From: Gammaproteobacteria bacterium RIFOXYD12_FULL_61_37
Lineage (GTDB): Bacteria > Pseudomonadota > Gammaproteobacteria > Chromatiales > Chromatiaceae
Assembly: GCA_001801995.1 (NCBI GenBank)
Contig: MGZB01000003.1
Location: 1-61,548 of the forward strand
DNA length: 61,548 bases
Direction: 5' to 3'
This document shows, one piece after another, positions 43,857 through 53,892 of the stretch. The notes under the pieces were generated by a model. The model searched no databases, was not told the origin of the DNA, and saw only the letters and a list, made by a program, of their open reading frames with translations. Position numbers and translations under genes: made by a program. How positions within the stretch are numbered: position 1 is the first letter of the stretch; each line of letters begins with the position of its first letter.

Positions 43857-45263
43857 CTCACTTGCGTCGTCAGTCACGTTTTCGCCAACAACAGGCTTTC
43901 GCCAGGCGGATGCCGATCCTTTCCGCTCGGGTATTGGTTCAAGCATATTTCTGGCCTTCAGTCGCAGAAACACGTTCTTCATCGTGTTCTCGCTCTTGAT
44001 GCCGGTTATATCCCGTGCAAGGCTATTCGTGATTTCCTCGTTGGTTTCCATGAACTTCATTACAAGTTCTTCAGGAGAGCCGAGCGGCTCATGACGTATA
44101 ACTACCAATACGGAGCTATCCTTCTCGAGAATAACGGGCGGCTTGAGTCGCAAAGTCTCCATCGCGCGGAAGGCGGTATTTAGACCTTCGCCAACATCCT
44201 TGTTTGGGGGATACGGAAACTTGTTGATCAGACGAACGAGCGCAGGATTACGGGCACTTTGTGTGTCCAAAATGTTTGCGGTCGTGACGTGACCAGGCAG
44301 TTTGCCGGGGTTTTCAATTTCAATGCGATTGTCAAATATCCGAATTTGCACATCAGCTACGATGCTGTAGTCGCGGTGCAAGACCGCATTTGTGATGACC
44401 TCGTGTAGGGCATCTTCTGGATACTCGACAGCCTCCAATCCTTCTTCGCCCAGCCTCTTGATGCTCTCGATGATTTTTTTGGTTGCGGATACGGCGCCAT
44501 AAATTAGTTTGTAAGCGTCGCCTTCAATCGTGAGAGGGGTTCCTTCAAGGAATTCACGCCCGATGTCGTCGTCTTTAGTCTTATAGCGCATGATTTTCAC
44601 GCTGCTACGTTTCGGCAAAAAGACGGCTGGTTCATCGCAGAAGAGCAAAATGCCGCACACTCGCGCGTGACCTTCCTTAATTAGGTCTTGATTGTTTAAG
44701 TAGGTCAATGGCTCGCCGCTTGGGATGACGTTTATCAAGAAGTCGAGTATCGATGAACTATTCTCGATTCGCGGAAGCGGTATTTCTACCCACTCATTTT
44801 CGAACGTGACAATGCCCTTGTCTAACTCAAGGCGTTTTAGCTTCTCAGGCGTATCAATTTTCTGCTTTCCAGCATTGACTCGGACGAAGACTTCCCCAGA
44901 GGAAGACTTGACGATTTCCTTGACTTTCTTGATTGTGATATGAAGCACCAGCCCCGGAAGGCTCTTGTTGGAAAGGAACTCGAACTTAACGTGATTACCA
45001 AACGCATGCGCCTGAAACAGAACGTGAAATATGTCGTTTGCCTGCTCAGGATCGTCGAATCCAAGCCAGGTTCTTGTATTTGCCGTTTTGTCCTCACCAA
45101 TTCCAACGTAGACATCGCCTCCAGCAGCGTTTGAAAACGCCGAGATCGTTTCCGACAATTTGGCTGGCTTGATTTCGCGTGCCTTTATGTCATTAAGGTA
45201 GTTTTCTTGGGTGGCCATGATTTTGGCAGCCAGTGCGTTATCTACTTCATATGTTGGATACAT
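43851..45263 (-). CDS. AlbA_2 (Schlafen-type) and HATPase_c_4 putative ATP-binding protein
   Basis: This 470-residue protein has an N-terminal AlbA_2/Schlafen-type domain (SETISAFSNAAGGDVYVGIGED, residues about 40-60). A later HATPase-like region holds EDALHEVITNAVLHRDYS, RIFDNRIEIENPGKLPGHV and NPALVRLINKFPY. The combination is found in putative transcriptional regulators and RecG-like ATP-binding proteins, several of them linked to anti-phage defence; the function here is unproven. The stop codon overlaps an attC-like core, so this gene is probably an integron cassette. Base composition is lower in GC than the flanking housekeeping genes. Confidence 0.8.
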   Translation of the reverse strand: MYPTYEVDNALAAKIMATQENYLNDIKAREIKPAKLSETISAFSNAAGGDVYVGIGEDKTANTRTWLGFDDPEQANDIFHVLFQAHAFGNHVKFEFLSNKSLPGLVLHITIKKVKEIVKSSSGEVFVRVNAGKQKIDTPEKLKRLELDKGIVTFENEWVEIPLPRIENSSSILDFLINVIPSGEPLTYLNNQDLIKEGHARVCGILLFCDEPAVFLPKRSSVKIMRYKTKDDDIGREFLEGTPLTIEGDAYKLIYGAVSATKKIIESIKRLGEEGLEAVEYPEDALHEVITNAVLHRDYSIVADVQIRIFDNRIEIENPGKLPGHVTTANILDTQSARNPALVRLINKFPYPPNKDVGEGLNTAFRAMETLRLKPPVILEKDSSVLVVIRHEPLGSPEELVMKFMETNEEITNSLARDITGIKSENTMKNVFLRLKARNMLEPIPERKGSASAWRKPVVGENVTDDASEA

Positions 45264-45638
45264 ATCGGTCCTATGGTGCGATCCTAGCGAGTGTAAGGCG
45301 ATTGTCGCTCTTATATTTTGCGGTGGCTATGAGTTCAGCTCTTTCCTCGCACTTCGTTTGGGGGGTAAACTTGGAATTACGGCGACAGTTTACTAAATAC
45401 AGCTAACCGCCATCATTACTATTGTGACCACGCTTTTGCGGATTCAGGTGGCTTCGGAAAGAAATCACTCATGGGGCGAAGACCTCCAGATGTCTGTGTC
45501 TTTGCAGTATCAGAGGCCGATTTTTGTCCGTCAAGTAAACCAGGCCATGAGCGACGGCGGGGAAAGAATTCCATTGCCGATGGGCATATGGACCTGTAAA
45601 TTAAAGGATCACGATCCTTGAATTTACAGGCTTACCTC
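45264..45638. other. Accessory spacer with transposon remnant and a palindrome
   Basis: This gap contains the upstream region of the AlbA_2-type gene, a remnant of a second RAYT element (see 45375-45455), and the palindrome AAGGATC-AC-GATCCTT (45604-45619) just before the AAA/DUF4143 gene. No other gene is seen. A TTG start for the downstream gene at 45618 would lie inside this palindrome. Confidence 0.5.
45375..45455 (-). pseudogene. Remnant of a second RAYT transposon (terminal repeat and last codons)
   Basis: AATTACGGCGACAGTTTACT (45375-45394) matches the end of the intact element at 42920. Next to it, on the minus strand, the frame reads HLNPQKRGHNSNDGG and then stop (45403-45405). This corresponds to the C-terminus ILKPQKRGPKGNDYYY of the intact transposase. 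The rest of the gene is missing. Confidence 0.7.
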
Positions 45639-46862
45639 ATGCTACCCCGCCACATTGCCGCCGATGTCCGCGCCTACCTGGCCCATTTTCCCTCGCTGCT
45701 CATCACGGGGGCGCGGCAGGTGGGGAAGTCCACCCTGGCCATGGACCTGGGCATCGAGCATTACGTCACCCTGGACGACATCGCCAGTTATCAGAGCGCC
45801 AAGGCCGACCCGAAGGGCTTTGTCGCCCATCTGCCCAGGCCGGTGGTGATCGATGAGGTCCAGCGTGTCCCGGAGATCTTCGTTGCCCTCAAGGAGCAGA
45901 TCGACCGGGACCGGACGCCGGGCCGGTTTGTCCTGACCGGTTCCAGCAGTCTCCAGGGCTTCAGGAACCTCTCCGATTCCCTGGCGGGGCGGATCGGGAT
46001 CATCGATCTCTATGCCTTCAACCTCAGCGAGATCTACCTCCGGCCCTACAACTTTATCGACCATCTGTTTTCCGGGCGGGCCTTCGTCGCCTCCGGTCCA
46101 GTCGGTCTGGCGGGGCATCTGATCAAGGGCGGTTTCCCGGAGCTGCAAGTCATCGACCATGCCAAGACGCGCCAGTTGTGGTTCGGCTCTTATATCCGCA
46201 CCTACATCGAGCGGGACCTGCACGATGTGGGCAACATCCGCAACCTAGACAGCTTCATGCGGCTCTATCTGGCACTGGCCCTGCGGTGCGCCTGCCTGCT
46301 CAACAAGGCCGAGCTGGGGAGGGCGTGCCAGATCGACAACAAGACCCTCGACCACTACCTCTCCATTCTGAAGAACACTTACCAGATCGCCCTGCTCAAA
46401 CCCTGGCACGGCAATGCGCTCAAGCGGCTGGTGAAGATGCCGAAGTTGTTCATGCTTGATACCGGCATCCTCTGCCACCTGCTGAAAATAACCCAGGCGG
46501 ACGAACTGCCCTCGTCGCCCTACAAAGGCGCCGTTTATGAGACCTTCGTGCTGACGGAACTTGTCAAGGCTAACGGCTACGCGGCCCGCCCCGTGGAACT
46601 AAGCTTCTACCGCACCACCGATGGCAAAGAGATCGATTTCGTTCTCGACGACGGCAGGCAAATGGTCAGCATAGAGGTCAAGGCCGCGCTCACGGTGACG
46701 CCCGCCGATTTCAAGCACAGTCGGCATTTCATCGAGCAAAACCCCGGCAGGGTGCGGCAAGGCATCCTGCTCTACGGGGGCGAGATACCATTGCCGTTCG
46801 GCGAGCATCAAGGCACCCCGCTGTGGGCGCTGCCGCTGGCGATCTTTGCGGGCGGAGGTTGA
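45639..46862 (+). CDS. AAA ATPase with DUF4143 domain
   Basis: This 407-residue protein has an AAA_14 domain with Walker [13 protein letters not shown], Walker [14 protein letters not shown] and the sensor [14 protein letters not shown]-terminal DUF4143 region follows, with a PD-(D/E)XK-like core ([18 protein letters not shown] ... SIEVKAA). Proteins of this type are common in accessory DNA; their role is not known. The ATG at 45639 is preferred over an in-frame TTG at 45618. It lies between the transposon remnants and mtnA. Confidence 0.87.
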   Translation: MLPRHIAADVRAYLAHFPSLLITGARQVGKSTLAMDLGIEHYVTLDDIASYQSAKADPKGFVAHLPRPVVIDEVQRVPEIFVALKEQIDRDRTPGRFVLTGSSSLQGFRNLSDSLAGRIGIIDLYAFNLSEIYLRPYNFIDHLFSGRAFVASGPVGLAGHLIKGGFPELQVIDHAKTRQLWFGSYIRTYIERDLHDVGNIRNLDSFMRLYLALALRCACLLNKAELGRACQIDNKTLDHYLSILKNTYQIALLKPWHGNALKRLVKMPKLFMLDTGILCHLLKITQADELPSSPYKGAVYETFVLTELVKANGYAARPVELSFYRTTDGKEIDFVLDDGRQMVSIEVKAALTVTPADFKHSRHFIEQNPGRVRQGILLYGGEIPLPFGEHQGTPLWALPLAIFAGGG

Positions 46863-46944
46863 GCTTTATCCGGCCCATTTCCTGTCTTTCTCGCCGCCGC
46901 TCGTGCAAAATTCCCCCTCATTTGCCACCACGACTGGAGAACCG

Positions 46945-48006
46945 ATGGACGCTTCCGCCCTGGGTATAGATCTGACCGCCGACAACGCCATCGTATGGAG
47001 GGACGGACGGCTCTATTTATTGGATCAGCGACTGCTGCCGCAGCAGGCCGATTTCCTGCCCCTGGAGGAGGTGCGGGCGGTGGCGGATGCCATCCGCGAC
47101 ATGGTGGTGCGCGGGGCGCCGGCCATCGGCATCAGCGCGGCCTATGGAGTGGCGCTGGCAGCCCGCCATCGCTTCCGGGCGAATCCCGTAGATTGGAAGA
47201 CGGCCATTGCCGCCGATCTGGAGACCCTGGCCCGTTCCCGCCCCACGGCGGTGAATCTCTTCTGGGCCATCGAACGCATGGGCGCCCGGATCGTGGCCCT
47301 GCCCGAGGGCGACCCGGAACCGGCCCTGCTGGCCGAGGCCCGGCGTATCCATGAAGAGGATGTCGAGGCCAATCACCGTATGGGCGATCTGGGCGCGGCC
47401 CTGATCGAGGGCGCGACGGCCGTCATCACCCACTGTAACGCGGGCGCCCTGGCGACCGGCGGTTACGGCACAGCCCTGGGGGTGATCCGCAGCGCCTTCC
47501 GCGACGGCAAGATCCAGCGGGTCTATGCCGACGAGACCCGCCCCTGGCTGCAAGGGGCGCGGCTGACCGCCTGGGAGCTGGAACGTGACGGCATCCCGGT
47601 ATCGCTGATGGTGGAGGGGGCCGCCGCCGCCCGTATGCGGGCCGGCGGGGTCGGCTGGATCATCGTCGGCTCCGACCGGATCGCCGCCAACGGCGACCTG
47701 GCCAACAAGATCGGCACCTACGGACTGGCTGTGGCCGCCCGCTATCACGGCCTCAAGTTCATGGTGGCCGCGCCGACCTCGACCATCGACATGAAGGTCC
47801 CCTCGGGCGAGCTGATCCCCATCGAGGAGCGTGCCGCCGAGGAGATCTTCCACTGTGGCGGCCGCCGCGTCGCTACCGAAGGGGTTGATGCCTGGAACCC
47901 GGTTTTCGACGTGACCCCCGCCGGGCTGGTGGACGCCATCGTTACCGAGAAGGGGGTTGTCCTGAACCCAGACCGGGCCAAGATGGAGGCATTGATGGGG
48001 GGCTGA
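46945..48006 (+). CDS. mtnA: S-methyl-5-thioribose-1-phosphate isomerase
   Basis: This 353-residue enzyme of methionine salvage converts methylthioribose 1-phosphate to methylthioribulose 1-phosphate. The family motifs are present: [19 protein letters not shown], the catalytic cysteine in [18 protein letters not shown], and the catalytic aspartate in [22 protein letters not shown]. The ATG at 46945 follows GGAGA; a longer in-frame reading overlaps the preceding gene. Placement just before gyrA is shared with other gammaproteobacteria. Confidence 0.96.
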   Translation: MDASALGIDLTADNAIVWRDGRLYLLDQRLLPQQADFLPLEEVRAVADAIRDMVVRGAPAIGISAAYGVALAARHRFRANPVDWKTAIAADLETLARSRPTAVNLFWAIERMGARIVALPEGDPEPALLAEARRIHEEDVEANHRMGDLGAALIEGATAVITHCNAGALATGGYGTALGVIRSAFRDGKIQRVYADETRPWLQGARLTAWELERDGIPVSLMVEGAAAARMRAGGVGWIIVGSDRIAANGDLANKIGTYGLAVAARYHGLKFMVAAPTSTIDMKVPSGELIPIEERAAEEIFHCGGRRVATEGVDAWNPVFDVTPAGLVDAIVTEKGVVLNPDRAKMEALMGG

Positions 48007-48025
48007 GCCAGGATTGGCTGTCCGC

Positions 48026-48379
48026 TTATCCCGAGATCAGCCGGCTGGCGCCGATCAGCGGTACTACTCTCGCCAAGACCTCTTCCATAATCTCGGGTTC
48101 GGCCGTGGCGGCTTTTTTCACCTTGCGGACGCGCCAGTCGAGGGTGTGAATCAGGTTCGCTGCCACTACGCAGGGTTGCTCCAGGTTTTTGACCGCGACC
48201 TCTGTTCTCGCGCCCCGGATGCTGGTGCTGATGGGGCAGCAGATCAATAGCCCTGTTTGCTGGTTATAGGTCCGGCTGGAGAGCACCAGGGCGGGACGAT
48301 ACTTGCCGATCTCATTTCCCCGCGTCGGTTCGAAGTCGCGCCAGACGATGTCGTTGCGCTCGGGTATGTACCGGGCCAT
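48026..48379 (-). CDS. MazF/PemK-type toxin
   Basis: This 117-residue protein is a MazF/PemK-family toxin, normally an endoribonuclease. It begins MARYIPERNDIVWRDFEPTRGNEIGKYRPALVLSS and has the family segments LLICCPISTSIRG and NLIHTLDWRVRK. The ATG four bases after the antitoxin stop is preferred over an upstream in-frame ATG at 48406. It forms an operon with the upstream AbrB-type antitoxin. Confidence 0.9.
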   Translation of the reverse strand: MARYIPERNDIVWRDFEPTRGNEIGKYRPALVLSSRTYNQQTGLLICCPISTSIRGARTEVAVKNLEQPCVVAANLIHTLDWRVRKVKKAATAEPEIMEEVLARVVPLIGASRLISG

Positions 48380-48383
48380 GGCC

Positions 48384-48665
48384 TCAGTCACCCCGTTCGC
48401 CAGCAAGCAGGCTGAGAAGTTCGTCGGCGTGCGCCCTGTGGGGTGTCAGCCCCTCAAGCAGTTCGGCCTCCGAGTAGGGTGCAAGCCCCCCCCTCCGGGG
48501 CGCCTTGCGGCGGATGACCAGCCCCTCTTCCGTCACCTCGATGGAGACCTGCGCCCCTTTTTCCAAATGGGCCAGTTCGCTGACCGCCTTTGTGATCCGT
48601 AACCCTAGGCTGTTTCCCCAAGGCTGGACCTTGCCCTCGAATTCCGCTGCCGGTTGTCTATTCAT
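48384..48665 (-). CDS. MazE-type antitoxin (AbrB/SpoVT domain)
   Basis: This 93-residue protein has a SpoVT-AbrB DNA-binding domain (VQPWGNSLGLRITKAVSELAHLEKGAQVSIEVTEEGLVIRR, residues about 13-53). The toxin-binding C-terminal tail (AELLEGLTPHRAHADEL) is the usual MazE plan. It precedes the toxin by four bases and probably represses the pair. The module sits between mtnA and gyrA, reading away from gyrA. Confidence 0.9.
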   Translation of the reverse strand: MNRQPAAEFEGKVQPWGNSLGLRITKAVSELAHLEKGAQVSIEVTEEGLVIRRKAPRRGGLAPYSEAELLEGLTPHRAHADELLSLLAGERGD

Positions 48666-48849
48666 GCAATTCGCTCGTAACTACGTCGTAGATACGGAGA
48701 AGGTAGGCCGCTCCAGGCGGGAAGTCAATCTCCCCTGCGGCATCAATGGACCGAGGAGCGGCGATCGGGATGGAGCGGGCCAGTGGTTCTGTGATATGCT
48801 CCCACGCTTTGGAAACGCGCCTTAACGCCTTGCTGGGACACCCTTTTTA

Positions 48850-51402
48850 ATGACCGATTTCGCCAAAGAAGTCCTTCCGGTCAACCTCGAAGACGAGATG
48901 CAGCAGTCCTACCTCGATTACGCCATGAGCGTGATCGTGGGTCGGGCCTTGCCGGATGTCAGGGACGGGCTCAAGCCGGTGCATCGCCGTGCGCTCTTTT
49001 CCATGCACGAGCAGAGCAACGAGTGGAACAAACCCTATAAGAAGTCGGCCCGCCTCGTCGGGGACATCATGGGTAAGTACCATCCCCATGGTGACTCGGC
49101 GATCTACGACACCATCGTGCGCATGGCCCAGCCCTTCTCGCTGCGCTACATGCTGGTGGATGGGCAGGGCAACTTCGGTTCGGTGGACGGCGACGCCCCG
49201 GCGGCCATGCGTTATACCGAGATCCGCATGGCCCGGATCACGCATGAGCTGTTGGCGGACATCGACAAGGAAACGGTCGATTTCGTACCCAACTACGACG
49301 GCTCCGAATCCGAACCCACGATTCTGCCGGCCAAGTTCCCGAATCTCCTGGTCAACGGCTCCGCCGGTATCGCGGTGGGCATGGCGACCAACATCCCGCC
49401 CCACAATCTCACCGAGGTGATCGGCGGCTGTCTGGCCCTGATCGAGAATCCTGAGATCGATATCGCCGAGTTGATGGAGTTCATCCCCGGTCCCGACTTC
49501 CCCACCGCCGGAATCATCAACGGCGCCAGGGGTATCGTGGAGGCCTATCAGACCGGCCGGGGCCGCATCCATGTGCGCGCCCGCACCGAGATGGAGGATA
49601 TGGATAGCGGCAAGCAGCGCATCGTCGTCACCGAGCTGCCCTATCAGGTCAACAAGGCACGGCTGCTGGAGAAGATCGCCGAGCTGGTCAAGGAGAAGAA
49701 GGTCGAGGGCATCACCGAGCTGCGCGATGAATCTGATAAAGATGGCATGCGCATGGTGATCGAGCTGCGCCGGGGCGAGTCGGCCGAGGTGGTGCTGAAC
49801 AACCTCTATCAGCACACCCAGTTGCAGAGCGTCTTCGGCATCAACATGGTGGCGCTGGTGGATGGCCGCCCGCGTACCCTGAATCTGAAGGAGATGCTGC
49901 AATACTTCCTGCGGCATCGGCGCGAGGTGGTTACCCGCCGGACCCTGTTCGATCTGCGTAAGGCGCGCGAGCGCGCCCATATCCTGGAAGGCTTGGCGGT
50001 CGCGCTGGCCAACATCGACGAAATCATTGCGCTGATCAAGGCCTCTCCCAGCCCCTCAGCCGCCAAGGAGCAGTTGATCAGCCGGCACTGGCGCTCCGGC
50101 GCGGTCGAGGCCATGCTGGGGCGCGCCGGCGCCCAGGCCTCCCGGCCCGAGGATCTTGACGCAGCCTTCGGCCTGACGGTAGAGGGCTATCGCCTGACCG
50201 AGATCCAGGCCCAGGCGATTCTCGACCTGCGTCTGCAAAAGCTGACCGGGCTGGAGCAGGACAAGATTCTGGCCGAATACGGCGAAATTCTCGGAAAGAT
50301 CGCCGAGCTGCTTGCCATCCTCTCCAGCACAGGACACTTGATGGAAGTCATCCGGCAGGAGCTGGTCGCCATCCGCGATCAGTTCGGCGACAAACGCCGT
50401 ACCGAGATCATCCACGCCCACGAAGACCTCTCCCTGGAGGACCTGATCACCGAAGAGGACATGGTCGTCACCCTTTCCCATCAGGGTTACGCCAAGGCCC
50501 AATCCGTCGATATCTACCAGGCGCAACGGCGCGGCGGCAAGGGCAAGCAGGCGGCAGCCACCAAGGATGAGGACTTCATCGATCAGCTTTTCATCGCCAA
50601 TACCCACGACACCATCCTCTGCTTCTCCAGCCGGGGCAAGGTCTATTGGCTCAAGGTCTACGAGCTGCCCCAGGCGGGCCGCAACGCGCGCGGCAGGCCC
50701 ATGGTCAATCTGCTGCCGCTGGAAGAGGGCGAACGTATCAACGCCGTCCTGCCGGTGCGGGAGTATACCGATGACCGCTTCGTCTTTATGGTCACTGCCT
50801 CCGGCACGGTGAAAAAGACCCCGCTCACCGACTTCTCACGCCCCCGGACCAGTGGCATCATCGCGGTCGATCTGCGCGAGGACGATCAGCTTGTTGGCGT
50901 AGGTCTGACCGATGGCAAACAGGACATCATGCTCTTCACCTCGGCCGGCAAGGCGGTCCGCTTCAACGAGGAGGAGGTCCGCGCCATGGGCCGCACCGCC
51001 TGTGGTGTGCGCGGCGTCAAACTGGCGAAGGGGCAGAGGGTCATCTCCCTCATCATCGCCCAGGAAGGACAGGTGTTGACTGTGACCGAGAACGGTTTCG
51101 GCAAGCGTACCCCCATCGACCAGTTCCAGACCAAGGGGCGCGGCGGCATGGGGGTCATCTCCATCCGCACCAGTGAGCGCAACGGCGAACAGGTGGGCGC
51201 CATACTGGTCAACGAGGAAGACGAGATCATGCTGATCACCGACGGCGGCACCCTGGTCCGCACCCGCGCCGCCGATGTCTCGGTGGTGGGCCGCGACGCC
51301 CAGGGCGTCAAGATGATCAGCCTCAGCGGCGACGAACGCCTCATCGGCATCGAACGCATCGTGATGCTGGATGGCGATGAGGAGCTGGCGGAAGATTTGT
51401 AG
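48850..51402 (+). CDS. gyrA: DNA gyrase subunit A
   Basis: The 850-residue A subunit of DNA gyrase breaks and rejoins DNA. The active-site tyrosine is Tyr122 in [11 protein letters not shown]. The quinolone region has Ser83 and Asp87 ([11 protein letters not shown]), the susceptible forms. The C-terminal beta-pinwheel carries the GyrA box QRRGGKGK needed for wrapping and negative supercoiling. The TAG stop codon lies within the GTAG of a REP-like palindrome. It heads the gyrA-serC-serA-pheA-hisC-tyrA block. Confidence 0.98.
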   Translation: MTDFAKEVLPVNLEDEMQQSYLDYAMSVIVGRALPDVRDGLKPVHRRALFSMHEQSNEWNKPYKKSARLVGDIMGKYHPHGDSAIYDTIVRMAQPFSLRYMLVDGQGNFGSVDGDAPAAMRYTEIRMARITHELLADIDKETVDFVPNYDGSESEPTILPAKFPNLLVNGSAGIAVGMATNIPPHNLTEVIGGCLALIENPEIDIAELMEFIPGPDFPTAGIINGARGIVEAYQTGRGRIHVRARTEMEDMDSGKQRIVVTELPYQVNKARLLEKIAELVKEKKVEGITELRDESDKDGMRMVIELRRGESAEVVLNNLYQHTQLQSVFGINMVALVDGRPRTLNLKEMLQYFLRHRREVVTRRTLFDLRKARERAHILEGLAVALANIDEIIALIKASPSPSAAKEQLISRHWRSGAVEAMLGRAGAQASRPEDLDAAFGLTVEGYRLTEIQAQAILDLRLQKLTGLEQDKILAEYGEILGKIAELLAILSSTGHLMEVIRQELVAIRDQFGDKRRTEIIHAHEDLSLEDLITEEDMVVTLSHQGYAKAQSVDIYQAQRRGGKGKQAAATKDEDFIDQLFIANTHDTILCFSSRGKVYWLKVYELPQAGRNARGRPMVNLLPLEEGERINAVLPVREYTDDRFVFMVTASGTVKKTPLTDFSRPRTSGIIAVDLREDDQLVGVGLTDGKQDIMLFTSAGKAVRFNEEEVRAMGRTACGVRGVKLAKGQRVISLIIAQEGQVLTVTENGFGKRTPIDQFQTKGRGGMGVISIRTSERNGEQVGAILVNEEDEIMLITDGGTLVRTRAADVSVVGRDAQGVKMISLSGDERLIGIERIVMLDGDEELAEDL

Positions 51403-51458
51403 ATCGGCCTTCAGGCCGACTGCGGCACCGGTTGTCGTCGGCCTGAAGGCCGACCTGC
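51399..51458 (+). repeat. REP-like palindrome between gyrA and serC
   Basis: GTAG (51399-51402) leads into the hairpin TCGGCCTTCAGGCCGA, and a mirror copy, TCGGCCTGAAGGCCGA, ends at CTGC (51455-51458, in place of CTAC). The stem is the same as in the element after nuoF. As there, the TAG of GTAG is the stop codon of the upstream gene. Confidence 0.75.
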
Positions 51459-51515
51459 ACACCACCCTAACCCGCAGAGCAACTGATTTTATTGGGTATC
51501 TACGAGGTCGAGTTC

Positions 51516-52595
51516 ATGTCACGTATCTACAATTTCAGCGCCGGTCCGGCGATGTTGCCGGAAGCAGTTTTGCGGCAGGCCCAGGAGGAGATGTCGGATT
51601 GGCAGGGTAGCGGCATGTCGGTGATGGAGATGAGCCATCGCGGCAAGGAGTTCATGTCCATCGCGGCCCAGGCAGAGGCCGATCTGCGCGAGCTGATGGC
51701 GATCCCGGCCGGCTATAAGGTGCTGTTCCTGCAAGGGGGCGCCTCCAGCCAGTTCGGTATGATCCCCATGAATCTGACCCGCGACAAGGGCAAGGCCGAC
51801 TACCTCAACACCGGTTCCTGGTCCAAGAAGGCCATCGGCGAGGCCAAGCGCTACTGCGAGGTCAATGTGGCCGGGACCCGGACCGAAGGCAAGTTCGACG
51901 TGCCCCAACAGGGCCAGCTCAAGCTGAACGCCGGTGCCGCCTATCTCCACTACACCCCCAACGAGACCATCGAGGGCATCGAATTCCCCTATGTGCCCGA
52001 GACCAACGGTGTGCCGCTGGTGGCCGATATGTCATCCACCATCCTCTCCCGTCCGGTCGATGTCTCCCGGTTCGGCCTGATCTACGCCGGGGCGCAGAAG
52101 AACGTCGGCCCCGCCGGCCTGACCCTGGTCATCCTGCGCGATGACCTGATCGGCACCCCGATCGACGGCACCCCGACCATGTTCGATTACAAGATCCACG
52201 CCGATAACGAATCCATGTACAACACCCCGCCCACCTATGCCTGGTATCTGGCGGGCCTGGTATTCCAGTGGATGAAGGGGCAGGGCGGCCTGGAGGGCAT
52301 GGCCCGCATCAACGAGCGCAAGGCCAGGAAGCTGTATGACGCCATCGACGCCTCCCCCTTCTATAACAACCCGGTGGAGCCCGAGTGCCGCTCCTGGATG
52401 AACATCCCCTTCACCCTGGCCAATCCCGATCTGGATAAGAGCTTCCTGGAAGGGGCCTCAAAGGCCGGACTCAAGACCCTCAAGGGTCACCGTTCCGTGG
52501 GCGGCATGCGCGCCAGCATCTACAACGCCATGCCCGAAGCGGGGGTCGATGCCCTGGTTGGGTTTATGGCCGAGTTTGAACGCAAATACGGTTAA
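51516..52595 (+). CDS. serC: Phosphoserine aminotransferase
   Basis: This 359-residue PLP enzyme makes 3-phosphoserine in serine biosynthesis and also acts in pyridoxal phosphate synthesis. It begins MSRIYNFSAGPAMLPEAVL; the ATG at 51516 matches the family start and is preferred over an upstream TTG. The PLP lysine is in LIYAGAQKNVGPAGL, and GGASSQFGMIPMNL and GHRSVGGMRASIYNAMP are signatures. The next gene, serA, supplies its substrate. Confidence 0.97.
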   Translation: MSRIYNFSAGPAMLPEAVLRQAQEEMSDWQGSGMSVMEMSHRGKEFMSIAAQAEADLRELMAIPAGYKVLFLQGGASSQFGMIPMNLTRDKGKADYLNTGSWSKKAIGEAKRYCEVNVAGTRTEGKFDVPQQGQLKLNAGAAYLHYTPNETIEGIEFPYVPETNGVPLVADMSSTILSRPVDVSRFGLIYAGAQKNVGPAGLTLVILRDDLIGTPIDGTPTMFDYKIHADNESMYNTPPTYAWYLAGLVFQWMKGQGGLEGMARINERKARKLYDAIDASPFYNNPVEPECRSWMNIPFTLANPDLDKSFLEGASKAGLKTLKGHRSVGGMRASIYNAMPEAGVDALVGFMAEFERKYG

Positions 52596-52605
52596 TTGAG
52601 TCAAT

Positions 52606-52683
52606 GTAGGTTGGGTTAAGGCGCGCATCACCCTCGTCAGGAAGATGGAGCTTCGCCGAAAAGGCGCGCCTAACCCAACCTAC
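52606..52683 (+). repeat. Long REP-like palindrome between serC and serA
   Basis: GTAGGTTGGGTTA-A-GGCGCGC (52606-52626) pairs with GGCGCGCCTAACCCAACCTAC (52663-52683, written 5' to 3'), a 20-bp stem with one bulged A. The ends are GTAG and CTAC as in the other elements, but it is a single long stem around a 36-base loop. It belongs to the widespread GTAGGTTGGGT-type palindromes. Confidence 0.75.
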
Positions 52684-52701
52684 GTCACTAAAGGAAATCC
52701 C

Positions 52702-53877
52702 ATGCACAAGATCCAGACGTTGAACAATATTTCCGTGGCGGGCCTGGAACGGTTGCCCCGCGACGGCTTCGAGGTCGCCTCGGAGATGACCCATCCCGAC
52801 GCCATTCTGGTCCGTTCCGCCAAGATGCACGACATGGAGCTGCCCGCCTCGGTGAAGGCCATCGGCCGCGCGGGCGCCGGGACCAACAACATCCCCGTGC
52901 CCAAGATGACCGAGCGCGGCATCGTGGTCTTCAATGCCCCCGGCGCCAATGCCAACGCGGTGAAGGAGCTGGTCCTGGCGGGCATGCTCATGGCGGCGCG
53001 CAACATCGGCCCTGCCTGGCGTTTCTCCGTGGGCCTCTCCGGCACGGATGAAGAGATCGGCAAGGCGGTCGAGGCCGGCAAGAAGAACTTCAAGGGCTTC
53101 GAACTGCCCGGTCGCACCCTCGGCGTCATCGGCCTCGGCGCCATCGGCGTCAAGGTGGCCAACGCGGCCCACGCCCTGGGCATGAAGGTCATCGGCTACG
53201 ACCCGACCATCACCGTCAAGAGCGCCTGGCAACTGGAATCCAGCGTCAAGCAGGCGGTTTCCGTGGACGACCTGCTGGCCCGTTCCGACTTCGTCACCTT
53301 CCATGTGCCGCTGATCGAGAGCACCCGCCGCATGATCAACGCGGAACGCCTCAAGCTGATGAAGAAGAACGCGGTGATCCTGAACTTCGCCCGCGACGGC
53401 ATCATCGACGACCAGGCCGTGGTCGCGGCCCTGGACGAGGGCAAGCTCTACGGCTATGTCTGCGACTTCCCCGGCAACCTGCTGAAGGACCATCCGCGCG
53501 TCATCACCCTGCCGCACCTGGGCGCATCCACCGCCGAGGCCGAGGACAACTGCGCCGTCATGGTGGCCGATCAGGTGCGCGATTACCTGGAAAACGGCAA
53601 CGTCACCAACTCGGTCAATTTCCCCGAGATCAACCTGCCCCGTTCCGCCGGGGTGCGCCTCGCCATCGTCAACAGCAACGTCCCCAACATGGTGGGGCAG
53701 ATCTCCACGGATCTGGGCAAGGCGGGCGTCAACATCATCGACATGCTCAACAAGTCTCGCGACAACATCGCCTGCACCCTGCTGGACGTGGACAAGGCCC
53801 CCGATCAGTCCCTGCTGGACGAGATCGCCGCCATTCCGGGCGTGCTCTCCGTCCGTTGCCTCGGCTGCGGCGGCTGA
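52702..53877 (+). CDS. serA: D-3-phosphoglycerate dehydrogenase
   Basis: This 391-residue enzyme makes 3-phosphohydroxypyruvate, the first step of serine synthesis. The N-terminal substrate domain contains AIGRAGAGTNNIPV. The Rossmann fold has GVIGLGAIGVKVANAA. The catalytic His is in LPHLGASTAEAEDN, and a C-terminal ACT-type domain near residue 315 (RLAIVNSNVPNMVGQISTDL) can bind serine. The ATG at 52702 follows AAAGGA. Lying directly after serC, it would allow serine to be made from 3-phosphoglycerate up to phosphoserine. Confidence 0.95.
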   Translation: MHKIQTLNNISVAGLERLPRDGFEVASEMTHPDAILVRSAKMHDMELPASVKAIGRAGAGTNNIPVPKMTERGIVVFNAPGANANAVKELVLAGMLMAARNIGPAWRFSVGLSGTDEEIGKAVEAGKKNFKGFELPGRTLGVIGLGAIGVKVANAAHALGMKVIGYDPTITVKSAWQLESSVKQAVSVDDLLARSDFVTFHVPLIESTRRMINAERLKLMKKNAVILNFARDGIIDDQAVVAALDEGKLYGYVCDFPGNLLKDHPRVITLPHLGASTAEAEDNCAVMVADQVRDYLENGNVTNSVNFPEINLPRSAGVRLAIVNSNVPNMVGQISTDLGKAGVNIIDMLNKSRDNIACTLLDVDKAPDQSLLDEIAAIPGVLSVRCLGCGG

Positions 53878-53892
53878 GGACAGCTCGCACCC

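Noticed and set aside
52606..52683. GCCTAAC inside the serC-serA palindrome read as an attC core
   Set aside because: The partner is GTTAAGGC rather than GTTRRRY in the right place, the stem is a single perfect palindrome, and the ends are GTAG/CTAC, so it is a REP-type element.
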